Assembly: GCA_028751875.1 (NCBI GenBank)
Contig: CM054153.1
Span: 22,064,730 to 22,128,729, forward strand
Source: Rapana venosa
Taxonomy: Eukaryota; Mollusca; Gastropoda; Neogastropoda; Muricidae
Length of the DNA stretch: 64,000 nt
Direction: 5' to 3'
The position numbers and the translations under genes are program-made. Positions 1 to 10,955 of this stretch are shown here, one piece after another; within the stretch, counting starts at the first letter, position 1, and each line of letters begins with the position of its first letter. A model generated the notes under the pieces. That model worked only from the letters and a program-made list of their open reading frames with translations. It was not told the origin of the DNA and did no database searches.

Positions 1-317
1 GTATTCACTACAGTTTTTTTCAACGTTTCTGGGCCACAATTTTCACTGAAATCCATCAGCCAGTCACAGTCATACGCCCCCTCAGCAGGATCGATCGTTA
101 CGCTGCCACGGTCGTCTTCCTCATCACTCGAATCGGAGAAAACACCACGATCGATTTCACCTTGAAGCTCTCTTATCTTTGATGCAGCTTCTACGTCCTT
201 TTTTATACGAATTCTTTCGGCTTCTGCCACTTCTTCAAGCGTAAAACCTTGGAACACATCGTCATCGCTATTGCCATCTTGGAGGAGCTCTCTCAAAAAA
301 TCGTCGCTCGTCGACAT
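1..317 (-). CDS. Probable piggyBac-type transposase, N-terminal part (runs off left edge)
   Basis: Reading the minus strand from the ATG at 317-315 gives about 105 uninterrupted codons that continue past base 1. The protein starts MSTSDDFLRELLQ, is strongly acidic (GNSDDDVFQGF, then a SDSSDEEDD cluster), and reaches a DCDWLMDFSENCGP segment. An acidic, serine-rich N-terminus with a short FxGF motif leading into a W-L-x-x-F..GP segment is the usual organisation of piggyBac transposases just before the DDE domain. The DDE domain itself is not in the window. A TTAA (the piggyBac target site) lies at 566-569, behind GC-rich palindromes. It sits downstream of ubiquilin exon 2 on the same strand, probably inside a ubiquilin intron. 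It could instead be another acidic mobile-element or host protein; the family call is an inference from the N-terminus only. Confidence 0.45.
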   Translation of the reverse strand, partial: MSTSDDFLRELLQDGNSDDDVFQGFTLEEVAEAERIRIKKDVEAASKIRELQGEIDRGVFSDSSDEEDDRGSVTIDPAEGAYDCDWLMDFSENCGPETLKKTVVN

Positions 318-477
318 CGTCGAAAAAATTTTAAAATCCTGAGAAAAATCGCTCAACTGACGCAGAAATTACAAATGGCGGAAGAGGACGCTTTCCTTAA
401 GCTCACTGCGCATGTTCCGAGTGTTAAAGGGTGTGAGATCATAGAGTAAAAATAGCGCAAAGGGAGACACCGGGTTT

Positions 478-569
478 CCCCAGGTATTCGGCGGGTACAC
501 CCGCCCGTGGCTTAGTGGAACAAGTAGTAAGCGGGCGGGTCAACCCGCCGGCGGTAGTAGAAGAGTTAA
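478..569 (-). repeat. Probable terminal region of the piggyBac-like element with paired palindromes
   Basis: Between the transposase start and a TTAA at 566-569 lie two palindromic blocks with nearly the same core: GCGGGTACACCCGC at 491-504 and GCGGGTCAACCCGC at 535-548. Subterminal repeats next to a TTAA fit a piggyBac end. The opposite terminus is outside the window, so the inverted repeat cannot be verified. Confidence 0.35.
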
Positions 570-868
570 TATAAAATAAAATAAAAATTTTAAATCCCCA
601 ACCTTAATTCACCAGATTCAAAGTTCAAACCCACAAGTTCATGGACCCTCATGACAGTCTTGACCACTAAACTATAGCAACTGCATCATTTGATATATGA
701 TCAAAATGTTCCCATCTTCAGTAGACTTTCAACTTCTTAGATCAAATGAAACTCCTTAGCCAGATCTCAATACCTTCCTTTTTCCAATGTTCAACAAACA
801 CACATGTTCTTGTGTAAATGGAAACAGCAAAGAATCATAAACACATACAACAAAGGCCAATGACTTAC

Positions 869-1021
869 CCGGCTGGTGGTCTTGATGACAAGGTGGACGG
901 TCAGTCCATGTTTGATGCCATGCTGGCCCAAGCTGTCAGGGTCCTTCAGGATCTTGCCGGCAAAGATCAGGCATAGCTGCTCTAGAGGCGACCCAAACTG
1001 TCTGGCAACTTCTTCTTTCAA
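869..1021 (-). CDS. UBQLN: Ubiquilin coding exon 2
   Basis: 153 nt, exactly 51 codons, phase 0 at both ends. The acceptor is TTCCAG (AG at 1023-1022) and the donor is GTAAGT starting at 868. It encodes the rest of the UBL and ends [11 protein letters not shown], where human ubiquilins read TVHLVIKT. Confidence 0.9.
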
Positions 1022-4000
1022 CTGGAAAAAATAATAAAATACATTCAAATGAAAATCAAACAACAAAAATTAACCTGCCCAAAAAAAAAAGTTTTAAACT
1101 TCCCTGCAAAAATTTAAGCCTTCACTATCATTTCCTGTACTACCAGAGTTCCTAGCCACACTAGTAGTAGTAGTACTTAGTACTGTCACTGTGTCAAGTC
1201 TGTTCTTGAGGACAATATATATATATATATAATGGGGGACAAGATAGCTCAGTGGTCGGAGCACTCGCTTTCCGCCAACCAACTAATTCATTTAGCTTTG
1301 GGACATTCCATTATGTAATGCAATTTATTTCCACTTACACCGACTTTCTGTAGTTCCAAAGTCATGGTTGTATTTATTAGTAAATTATACTAGTACTAAA
1401 ATACTACTATGAGATAGTTCAGTGATTAGACTACTCCCTGATTTTACAGTGGGTTGGGTTTTTTCCCCTAGGTATCGCACATTAGATGTTTTTAACATGC
1501 TGATGCATCTTGAGTTTAAAAAAATAAACACTTCCCAGTTTGAACACTACTGAGGACATACACGCTCTCACACACACACACGTATGCATTTCACTATTAG
1601 ATATTACATACTGCGCATCTACAGTGCTCAGGGAAACATACAAATACTTTACAAAATTTCCAGGCACTCATAGATTCTTATGATTAATCACACAAAAGAA
1701 ACACACACACAGACACACGCACACACACATACACACACACACAAATACACAATGTACACACATCGACAGTTTGACATTTTAATTTTATGTTTTGTTTTTT
1801 TACTCTAATTTTTTGTCTAAATCTAAGTGTGTATTTATGTATTTATTTTATTGTATTGTATTCTTTTATATAGAGTATAATGGAATAAGCACTTATGTGC
1901 TTTTTTATATCCAGTCCCCATGCGTATGCGGTTTTGTAAAATCTGTCATCTGTTCCCACTGGCACACAATGGCCTACTCTTATGAAAGGCGGAACAGGAT
2001 TTAATGTGTGCGCAAGATGTTCTGCGTGCGTTCACACATGGGGCCTTGGTTTATAGTCTTATCCGAAGGACTTTTGGGGAGAGTGGAATCTGCACTGATG
2101 TTAACTCCAGGGGAAAATATCCCCTTGAACGGGAGTCGAACCCGGGTCGTTAGATTGCGAGCGCAATGTTCTGACCACTAGGCTATCCCATCTCCAACAC
2201 ACGTGTGTGTGTATGTGTGTGTGTGTGTACTTTTGCAGTATATTTTTCTTGTTTGTTGGGGGGGGGGGGGAAGAGTTACTGTTTTATGTTTTGCTTTTTT
2301 TTGTTTTTTGTTTGTTTTTTTATAATTCTTTTATATTGAGGATAATGGAATAAGCACTTATGCGCTTTTTTTACATCCAGTCCCTGTCTGTATGAGAATT
2401 TGTACATTTGTCATCTGTTCCCACCGGCACACAATGGCCTACTCTTACGAAAAGCGGAACAGGATTTAACGTGTGCGCAAGATGTTCTGCATGCGTTTGT
2501 ACACGGGGCCTCAGTTTATAGTCTCATCCGAAAGACTTAAGGGGGTTTTGTGTGGTGTGTTTCAACCGTTTGGTTTTTTCTTTTCTTTTTTTAATTCTCT
2601 TTCAAGTCTGTTTCATTGTTATTGGTTATCTTAATAATGTAGTTAGTATTGATCAAGTTTTTGTTCCTAGATAGATGGCTTGATTTAAAAAAGAAAAAGA
2701 AAAATGCATTGCTTATTCAATGTACCATCTGGAAATAAAGTTTGACTTGACTTCACACACACACATGCACACACAATGCACGCATGCACATGCCTGCGCG
2801 TGCATGCGAATGCACACACAGTCACACACGCACGCATGCAATCACGCACACACACAAACACACACACCACTACTACAGCCACTACCCCTTTTTGTTTTAG
2901 CATGAATTTATTGCATGCTCTTAACTAGTGACTTTTTACTTTTTTCTAATTTTTATTGCTGCTTCTTCCAATGGATTCAAAACCAAATTAAGCTGAACAC
3001 TGTTGTCTTGCAAAATATCCACTCATCGTTTTCGTTAGTAGCAGTATCATTATCATTACTATTACCATGTAAAAGTAGCAAATAAAACTGTAGATTTACC
3101 TAACAGTGATGAAAACCATCGCGTATGATTCAGGAGATAGTGTATTTAAAAAACAATGAATGAGATTTGGCCTAGACTTATGTTTGACGTTATTGAGATG
3201 GGGGGTACTCAGAATGACAGTGGTGATGAAGAAATCATTTTGGGTCAATTTTTTACATTTTAAATATATTTTCGCTGTGAAATATGCTAACTAATTTGAG
3301 CTTGCCTCGAAGTAATCTACGATATATATACTGTCATTGGGTAGACTATCAGGAATATTCATGTAGTAGTTTCTGAGTAAGAGGGATATGAACATAGCAG
3401 TGGTACATAAGAATTTTATTCCCGGCATATAGGGTGCACTTGCACAGGGCAGTTAAGAGGTTAACTTCAAGTACTAAGATTTCCAAGATCTGCATTAACT
3501 CTGTGTTCAATACCAGCTCAAAAAAAAATGAAATAAAATAATAAATTTGCTATATCATAGTATATGGGAGGCCCAGCACAAAAATTACAAATTACAGGTC
3601 TGTTGCAATAGTAATGAAAGCATGAACTTGATTCCCTGGTTCAAGCATGGACAGGCTATTTCTTTTTTTTCCCTTAACTGCTTGAAAGAGTCATATACAA
3701 TGTATGCAATTTAACTTTAGGTGGACTTTTTTTTAGGGGGGGGGAGGGGTGGAGGAGGAGGAGGAAGATTTTTTTTTTTTAAGTCTGGAGTTTATCAATA
3801 CAGGTACCACTTTATAGGTGGTTGAGAATCCAACAGAAAATCTTTCCCACCTTGATAACCGCTGGAGGAACGCCACAACGTGTTTTCTATACCTACACTA
3901 CACTCCTACTAATTTGCCTCATCTTATGTCAAAAATAAAACTTTGCCTACTCCAATGACGCATTTGATAGCCTACCGGCATACTAAACAGGTTCTCGCCT

Positions 4001-4179
4001 CATCTTTGATGTTTGATTTTTTTCACAGAGAAATGTGCACTTATATCTGTAAATGCGAACAAATAGTTTACCTCTTTGACGCTTGCATTAGTGTCAATTT
4101 CAATGTCATGCTTTTCTTTCGGTGTTTTGACCGTAATGGTCATTCTGTTTGCTTGGGAATCATCTCCGCTCTCTGCCAT
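869..4179 (-). CDS. UBQLN: Ubiquilin, 5' part of gene (coding exons 1-2; remainder off left edge)
   Basis: Two coding exons, 4179-4072 and 1021-869, join in phase 0 to give an 87-residue N-terminus. Exon 1 encodes [20 protein letters not shown] and ends SVKE. Exon 2 encodes [37 protein letters not shown]. This is the ubiquitin-like domain of ubiquilins (human UBQLN1-4), including the [11 protein letters not shown] stretch and the hydrophobic patch residues. Ubiquilins carry ubiquitylated proteins to the proteasome: the UBL binds proteasome receptors, and a C-terminal UBA (not in this window) binds ubiquitin. Splice sites: donor GTAAAC after exon 1, TTCCAG acceptor, donor GTAAGT after exon 2. 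The roughly 3-kb intron between them contains SINEs and microsatellites. Identification is firm; which ubiquilin paralogue cannot be told. Confidence 0.9.
1235..1285 (+). repeat. tRNA-derived SINE family C, head fragment
   Basis: GATAGCTCAGTGGTCGG followed by AGCACTCGCTTTCC is the tRNA-like head (box A) of the same family seen complete at 5022-5270 and 13755-14035, here in plus orientation and truncated before box B. A (TA)n run precedes it. Confidence 0.7.
1858..2195 (-). repeat. tRNA-derived SINE family A, full copy
   Basis: On the minus strand it starts with a tRNA-like head (GATAGCCTAGTGGTCAGAA, then a GGTTCGACTCCCG box B near 2133-2145). The body contains TTAACATCAGTGCAGA, TCGGATAAGACTATAAACC and AGTAGGCCATTGTGTGCC, and the tail reads AGTGCTTATTCCATTATACTC. 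Many other copies occur in the window. It is a non-autonomous element with an RNA polymerase III promoter, not a functional tRNA gene. Confidence 0.85.
2325..2545 (-). repeat. SINE family A, 5'-truncated copy
   Basis: Same body and tail as 1858-2195, but it stops at the TCGGATGAG/AAGACTT region, so the tRNA-like head is absent. Confidence 0.8.
2560..2755 (+). repeat. 3' end of an unclassified retroelement with GACTTGACTT tail
   Basis: The block with ATAGATGGCTTG, AAATGCATTGCTTATTCAATG, CCATCTGGAAATAAAG and TTTGACTTGACTT recurs at about 63110-63250. Both copies are followed directly by a (CA)n tract. A short pentanucleotide-type tail after an AATAAA-like signal suggests a non-LTR element 3' end. 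Confidence 0.5.
2756..4071. other. Ubiquilin intron 1 sequence without further recognisable feature
   Basis: Apart from a degenerate CA/TG tract at about 2755-2870 and G- and T-rich runs near 3730-3780, I recognise nothing coding or repeat-like here. Confidence 0.5.
4072..4179 (-). CDS. UBQLN: Ubiquilin coding exon 1
   Basis: 108 nt, 36 codons, from ATG (4179-4177) to GAG followed by the donor GTAAAC at 4071-4066. It covers the acidic N-terminal tail and the first beta strands of the UBL ([16 protein letters not shown]). Confidence 0.9.
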
Positions 4180-5021
4180 GTTCGATGTCCACTCAGCTCA
4201 GCTCAATGTTAGCTAACGGACTTGGGAATGCTGGGAAAAATAAGACCCAGTTCAGGGAGTGTCTATGTTACGAGAAGCCAGGAAGGGTAATGAACACGGA
4301 ATTACAACTTTTAAAAGAAAATAATTGATTTTGAAGACCTATATACTGCAAGATTATAAACAAATCATCTTAGATAATCTAATTATTCAATTCTATTCTA
4401 TTAATGTACAAAATGCAAATAAAGCAACAATACTAGGTTTCTTTTGCAATAACACCTCCCCTTGTCAGCCTTGATGGCTTCTCACCGCAGATAAGTTTCA
4501 GGTCCAAATCGCTATATTGGCTTACACCAAGTTCCCCTACAGCATTCACCAGCGCCATCAGTAATGATAACAAACATCTGCTGTCAAAGACCAGCTTTTA
4601 ACTCACAGTTTATACAAATTGGAAAAACTTCACCAAATTGAAAACCTTTATTAAAGAAAAACAACAAACAAGTACTAGTACCCCAGTACAGGTACACGAT
4701 AAATCTACAAGGGCTTGGGTTTTTTTCATAATGTTCATCTTTATTTATCTTATATATTTTTATATTGCTCTATTCCATCAAGCCCCAGAAAAGAAGTACA
4801 CAGCATTTTTATCTTTAAAAATATTTTAGATTTACCTGGGGATTTTCTAAGGCCAGAATAGCAGCTACTTCTGAGCAAAACTACTAAAGTTAAAATAAAT
4901 GTGACGGAGTGTATGAATGGACATTTTCAGGCATAACCCAGAACTCACAAAAATGTGTGAAATTAGATTTTTAAAGTACTAGTTAACATGGAAAAGATTC
5001 AAGATGGTCGATAGGATAAAA

Positions 5022-5270
5022 AGGTAAAGGAGTCCCATAACCTATAAGGTCGTAAGGGAGCGAGGCGTCAGAGACCTCACTTCTCTAGGGCCAGCAAATT
5101 GAGGGCGGCGCCCATCTCCTCTCCCTCGCTGCTTTACCTTCCCTGACCCTAAAGAGGGCAGATACCCATTTACAGCTGGGTGAACTGGGGGAACTGTACT
5201 GAAGCCAAGGCGCGAACTTGGCTGGGGGAAAGCGAGTGCTCCGACCACTGAGCTATCCCGTCCCCCCAAA
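5022..5270 (-). repeat. tRNA-derived SINE family C, near-complete copy
   Basis: Minus orientation: the box A-like TAGCTCAGTGG is at 5255-5245, followed by TTTCCCCCAGCC, GCCTTGGCTTCAGTAC, CAGCTGTAAATGGGTAT, GAGGAGATGGGCGCCGCC and a tail ending ATGGGACTCCTTTACC. It matches 13755-14035 over almost its full length. Confidence 0.85.
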
Positions 5271-5484
5271 AAATCGATAAAAAATTTTAATCTGCAAAAC
5301 TTCGAAACTCACATTTACCTTCATTTTGTATTTCTTTCTGAATTTCATTTCATCAGTAACAGTCCTCAGACCAAGTTAGCCAGGTTGGTCAACAATTTAC
5401 TTCAGGCTGATCTTTTAAAATCACCATGCAAGAGTCCCCTGTATGAAAGTCTCGGCAAGAGAGTTATTTATTTATTTATTCCTT

Positions 5485-5704
5485 TTTTTCGAGAATAATG
5501 GAAAAGCACTCATGTACTTTTTTTACATCGAGTACCCGCGCGTATGCAGTTTTGTAAATTTTGTCATCCGTTCCTCCCGGCACACAATGGCCTACTCTTC
5601 CGTAAAACGGAACGGGTTTTAACGTATGCACAAGATGTTCTGCGTGCGTTCGTACACGAGACGTCGGTTGATAGTCTCATCCGAAGGACTTTTGGGGAGA
5701 GTGG
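5485..5704 (-). repeat. SINE family A, truncated copy
   Basis: Tail and body of family A (AATGGAAAAGCACTCATG, GGCCTACTCTTCCG, TCATCCGAAGGACTTTTGGGG on the plus strand). It breaks off where a LINE fragment begins at about 5705. Confidence 0.8.
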
Positions 5705-5957
5705 AGTCGGAGATGAGATCCCTCAGAAGACTCCTTGGCATTTCATACATGGACCACATTACCAACGAAGAAGTCCGACAAACCATCACCCAACAAGTAA
5801 AGCACTACGAAGACCTGCTGACCACAGTCAAGAAAAGGAAGCTCAGATGGTATGAACATGTGACAAGATCAGATGGGCTCTCCAAGACCATACTGCAAGA
5901 AACAGTGCAGAGGAAGAGAAGGCGAGGTAGGCCGAAGAAGAAATGGGCAGACAACAT
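5705..5957 (+). mobile_element. Non-LTR retrotransposon fragment, C-terminal end of ORF2
   Basis: The plus frame reads MRSLRRLLGISYMDHITNEEV, then YEDLLTTVKKRKLRWYEHVTR, SKTILQETVQ and RRRGRPKKKWADNI. This is the conserved post-RT tail of a LINE protein common in molluscs and cnidarians (LxRxxHV-TR followed by R-RGR-KK-W-DNI). It is sandwiched between two SINE A copies and lacks the polymerase core. A fragment of the same family lies inverted at 6250-6780. Confidence 0.75.
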
Positions 5958-5959
5958 CA

Positions 5960-6247
5960 TGTTGTATCCAGTTTTGTAAATTTTATTATCGGTCCCCACC
6001 AGCACACAATGGCCTACTCTTCCGAAACACGAAAAGGGTTTTAACGTGTGCGCAAGATGTTCTGCGTGCGTTCGCATACGGGACCTCGGTTTATAGACTC
6101 ATCTGCAGGACTTTGATGAGACTATGATGAGACGAGAGGAGTCAGCACTAATGTTAACTCCAGAGGAAAAACCCTCTTGAACGAGATTCGAGCCTGGGTC
6201 AGCAGATCATGAATGCCTCATTCTAACCACCAGGCTATCCCGTCCCC
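5960..6247 (-). repeat. SINE family A copy
   Basis: Minus orientation. The tRNA-like head is at the 6247 end (GGGACGGGATAGCCTGGTGG) and the body runs back to 5960. It starts exactly where the preceding LINE fragment stops. Confidence 0.8.
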
Positions 6248-6249
6248 AT

Positions 6250-6780
6250 GACGCAAGACGTGAGCCTTCTCTTTACAACAGCCAGAAGGGGTTCATGTGG
6301 CCCAGCTTTCATGATCACCTCTTGCCACACTGAATCGTTGGCTCTGTGGTCCCACCTGAAAATGTGTAGGGGCCTTCTGAATAATCTAATTTTAAAGGTT
6401 TGGATTTTTTTTTCCAGTTCTGTAGTCAAGGTCCAGCTTTTACACCCATACAGCAGTATGGAAGTAGCAAGTGCTCTAAACAACTTCAGTTTTGTTGGAG
6501 AGCTGATCTCCTTGCTTTTCCAAATCATGTTCAACTTTGCCATGGCTGAGGTTGCAAGGGCTCGTCTGAACTTTACTTCAGTTGCAGAGCGGCCATATTT
6601 GGCCAGTGCGGAGACAAGATAATTATTTGAAGGAGTCTGCTTTTTCAAGGTGTTTGACCATTCATAACGATGCTAACTCTAATGTCACTGGTGCTGTTGA
6701 CCGTGATGTTGCTCTTCTCTGAACTGATCTCCATACCATAAGCGCTAACTCGTTTTTCTGACTTATTTGTAAGGAGTTTG
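6250..6780 (-). mobile_element. Non-LTR retrotransposon fragment (end of RT domain and C-terminal tail)
   Basis: The minus frames read SEKRVSAYGMEISSEKS, then FRRALATSAMAKLNMIWKSK, KLKLFRALATSILLYGCKSWTL and EPLLAVVKRR. The YGME..(S/T)EKSK and LLYGCExWTL blocks are hallmarks of the RT thumb region and tail of this LINE group. It has frameshifts and is truncated by the SINE at 6247. It belongs to the same family as 5705-5957 but lies in opposite orientation. Confidence 0.8.
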
Positions 6781-6784
6781 TAGT

Positions 6785-8530
6785 TACTGCATCCTACAAG
6801 ATAAATGGCAAACCTCAGATTGTAATTGGTTCTCAGTATAGCTATATTCTTGCTTGTAATAAAGCAACACTGGTCTTCTGCTACTATTTTTTTCTGCTAC
6901 AAATTTTATTGGAATTGTTTTTGCTAAAAATTTGGAGTCTATATTAAGGAGAGTTAGTAGTCGCAAGTTAGATAGTTATCTCTTGGCAGATGTTTCCCTT
7001 TCTGTGGTAGTGTAATAATTCGTTTCCGCTGTGTCTGTGTCTCATGTCTCTCCTGAAAAGAGATGAGCTGTGTAAGGTGGAGCATTGTGTTGTTATGTGG
7101 CCAGAAAAATGTATACATTTCTGTGGTGAGACCATCACTTCCTGGGGTTGAACCATTTTTCATTTGTCTAAGTGCTCCTCCAATATCTGCCATGCTTAAC
7201 TGTTGTTCGAAGTTTTATATTTCATGGTCATCTATAGGGTTGGTGTATTGTGAGCTGGGCCTAAGAAATAGGCAATGTGAGTGGTGTCTCTGTAACCTTC
7301 TTCTAGGTGCTTTTTAAAAAATATATAACAGTGAATAACATTTAACTTATTCGTGCATAACACTCGAATGGTCTTTAATAGTATTGCCATCATCAGTTGT
7401 GAGCCGAGTAATCATGTTGGTGTAGCTTTGTTTTTCTCTAAGCTACGATGATATGAGGGTTTTGTTTTTTTGTGGTGTTTTTTGGTAGTATTATTATTAT
7501 TATTATTATTATTATTTACTTTCTTCTATATATCGTTTTCTAAATCTTGTTTGTGCACCTCAGGCTTCGTCGGTGAGAGCATCGAGTTCTACTTCTGGTT
7601 TGATATTATTCATTTCTGTTATAAGCTGTAGGTTGTTTATGTCATAGGCAAGTCTATTTTCTATTGATTTAGTTTCGCCAGTAACTCGTTCATGTGCTTT
7701 TTTTTTGTTACGTTGCCGCTTTTACTAATATTATATTTACAGTTCTCTTATTTTGCATAGTTCCCATTGATTTTCGTGAGAACTAAGGTGGCACAATTCT
7801 TCTTTAAAAGTTGACATGGCATTCTTCATGTATTCGACATACGATGGGTCATTTATAGGACTATTAATAAATTTCCATTAGGGTGGGCCTTACATGTTAT
7901 TATGAGGTGCCAGGTCATGAAAACTGCTCTGTGGTTTGAGAGTGGAAAAGTTAATATTTCGCTATGCTCTAGATAAGGTAATAAGTCTGTTTGACATAGA
8001 AATATAATCTAAACATTAAGCTGTGAATCGGCGAGAGCGGTTGCATGTGTATTTTCTCTTAGGTGTTTTAATTTCTATGTGTCATTAATATCTAGGTATA
8101 AGATAAGCAGGTGTAGTGCGTTGATTTCTCTATTGTTGTGCTTCTTTCTTGTAACAATATGTTCCTCATTGTTCATGACTGTGTTAAAATCTCTTAGAAC
8201 AATAAGGGATGAATCTATTCTGCACTGATTATCGACTACTTCACAGAAACGATTGAAAAAAATCTATTTTGTCGGTGGGAGATTGTGGGGGGATATATGC
8301 TCGATAACAAAAGGTTGTCATCTGGGGTTATGCTGATTATTAAAATGCAGTCGTCTTTATTAAACGCATTGTACTTTCTCTGCCCATTTTATAAAAACCA
8401 ATACCATTTGCCCTCAACCGCGGTTATTACATAAGGAATACAATATTTTCCTCCCTACTGGAGTTCCCATATGTTTGAAAATCATTATATCGCTGAAAAC
8501 AAAACTTCAGATCACAATACCAGTTCACAC
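6785..8530 (-). mobile_element. Degraded non-LTR retrotransposon with AP-endonuclease and RT segments
   Basis: Minus strand, read from high to low coordinates. At about 8260-8060 a stretch IDSSLIVLRDFNTVMNNEE followed by HNNREINALHLL is an AP-type endonuclease segment (normally GDFN). TFPLSNHRAV near 7940 is the SDHRAV motif. At 7193-6955 MADIGGALRQMKNGSTPGSDGLTTE, KRIITLPQKGKHLPRDN and LTLLNIDSKFLAKTI are RT fingers (NGSSPGxDGLT, KG-DP, RP-LLN-DYK-LAK). Multiple stops and frameshifts mark it as dead. The motif wording resembles L1/Tx1-like elements rather than the family at 6250-6780. Confidence 0.75.
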
Positions 8531-8639
8531 CCATTAGCCTACCAAAATGAAGCGTTGTGGCTACCTCATTTCAGCTTGAGCTTTTGACACATTCATCCCA
8601 GTGTTTCCTGATGTAGAAATGCAACTACAAGTACCTTAA

Positions 8640-8715
8640 TGGTGGGCAAAAACAGTCTCATACACAAAAATTTCACCTTTGATTGACCTCAGTGCTCTAG
8701 CCGAGGGGGAATCCC
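8640..8715 (+). repeat. SINE family B tail fragment
   Basis: TTAATGGTGGGCAAAAACAG through CTCTAGCCGAGGGG matches the downstream body of family B (complete at 37665-37880; also near 12215, 29255 and 49970). Confidence 0.6.
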
Positions 8716-8819
8716 TGTGTGCACTTCCACAAAATTCAGGATCCCCCTGGGTTTTTTGTGTTTGTTTTTGTTTGTTTGTTTTGTTTTGTTTTGTTTTGTT
8801 TTGTTTTTGTTTTTTTGCT

Positions 8820-8970
8820 GAAGCCAGAGAAAGAGAAGATTTTTCAAGTAAGCACCATGAGTTTATTTTCGACTGTAGCATTCTGACTGAACACGCCGAA
8901 TCTACCGTCAAGATCTCCGTTGGACAACAGTGTTTTACTTTCACTATTCTCTCTCAGGAAGACTCACTCA
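8820..8970 (+). other. Possible unassigned coding exon
   Basis: A T-rich tract is followed by an open frame reading DFSSKHHEFIFDCSILTEH, then VKISVGQQCFTFTILSQ, with a GTGAG-like donor at about 8972. Composition looks more coding than the surroundings, but no family is recognised and no partner exon is seen. It may be a shadow. Confidence 0.2.
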
Positions 8971-9703
8971 CACGTGAGTGGGGAAAGTAAGCAGTTTGGA
9001 GTGGCTTTGTTATGTCCCTTCTTCCACTGTTCTCACTTTTTTTTCTTTTTCCTTCTTAGTCTTTTTCTTAGAGGGGTGGCGTGGCGGTTGTTGGAATTTT
9101 TGGGTTTTGTTTTTTGCCAGCAAATGTGCCTTTTTTATCAATATTAAAATGGTAAATGTAACCCTTCACCATACAGTAAGTCGTATTGTACAGGAGGTAA
9201 ATTTTTAATTGTTAACATGTTATAAATCTGAAAGGGAAAAACCCACAATAAAAAAAAGAAAAGAAAATTGAACACTTGTATGAAACTTTATTACCTATTG
9301 AAATACTAGACTCAAAAGAAGAGAAAAAAGTGAGAAATTGACAAAATTTGCGTCGCACTAGGTTCTACGTAGAACTGTCATTCTCAGTGTGTGTGTGTGT
9401 GGGGGGGGGGGAGGGGATAAGGGGTTAGCTGTTTTTAAATGCCAGTCTTAAAGCTACATGGCACAAAATTACCCACTTATACTTCATACAAGGTAAAAGA
9501 GAGCATACAGATTTTTAAATGCGATCAAAATGTCAACACTGACAAATGGAGCAATCTGACCCATTACATGGCAGAGGGTGACAGTTCCAAATGTTGTATT
9601 CAGAAGTGGATGCGTCTGCTGACACTACTGGCACACCAGTATCTAATGTTTTAATTTCAAATGTAAATACTTCTACAGTAGATATGTCATTCTTAGTTAC
9701 TCA

Positions 9704-10358
<655 letters not shown>

Positions 10359-10819
10359 TAATGCCAAAAAATATGATATATAAAGAAATTTTAAAATCTG
10401 TGCTCACTGTTGCTGTGTTAGCATGTTCTGACTGGTACTGGTGGCATTCGACATTAACAATGCTATTATTAACTTAAAAGTTGTAATTTCGTCACATCTC
10501 ATTGAAAAATGTATCATAGTACAAAACAATCATACCCTGAGAATTCCTGACAGGGAATTATATGGCAAGAGTGAATTCATCATATCATGCACGTCTAGAT
10601 GCATATATATTAAAAGCCTTATAAATGCACACCAAACAAGACAGTACACCATAATTCTTTCCTTCTATGGCTTTTTTGTGACAGTTCCTTCCACCCCTCA
10701 AAAAAAAAACCCACCCATTTAGGTAGCTGCATTCTGACTTCAGAGAAGGTGTCTAAACACCTGTGTGCTTGCGGGTGTTTTGCTTGTTTGTTGTTTGTTT
10801 GTGGGGGGTTTTGGGGGTT

Positions 10820-10955
10820 GGTCATCCATTTCTACCGGCGCAAAATTATCTACTTTTTCGAAAGGCAGAACGGGTTTTTAATGATTGTGCAAGATGTTCT
10901 ACATGCGTTTGCACACTGGGCCTAGTTTATAGTCTCATCCGAAGGACTTTGATAT
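10820..10955 (-). repeat. SINE family A fragment
   Basis: GGTCATCCATTTCTACCGGCG, TTCGAAAGGCAGAACGGG, GCAAGATGTTCTACATGCG and CTCATCCGAAGGACTTT on the plus strand match the family A body; head and tail are missing. Confidence 0.7.

Noticed and set aside
1855..2195. tRNA gene on the minus strand
   Set aside because: Boxes A and B are present but the cloverleaf is poor and a common roughly 340-bp body follows in many copies, so these are SINEs.
5042..5269. 75-codon minus-strand frame with proline and glycine
   Set aside because: It is entirely within a SINE family C copy.
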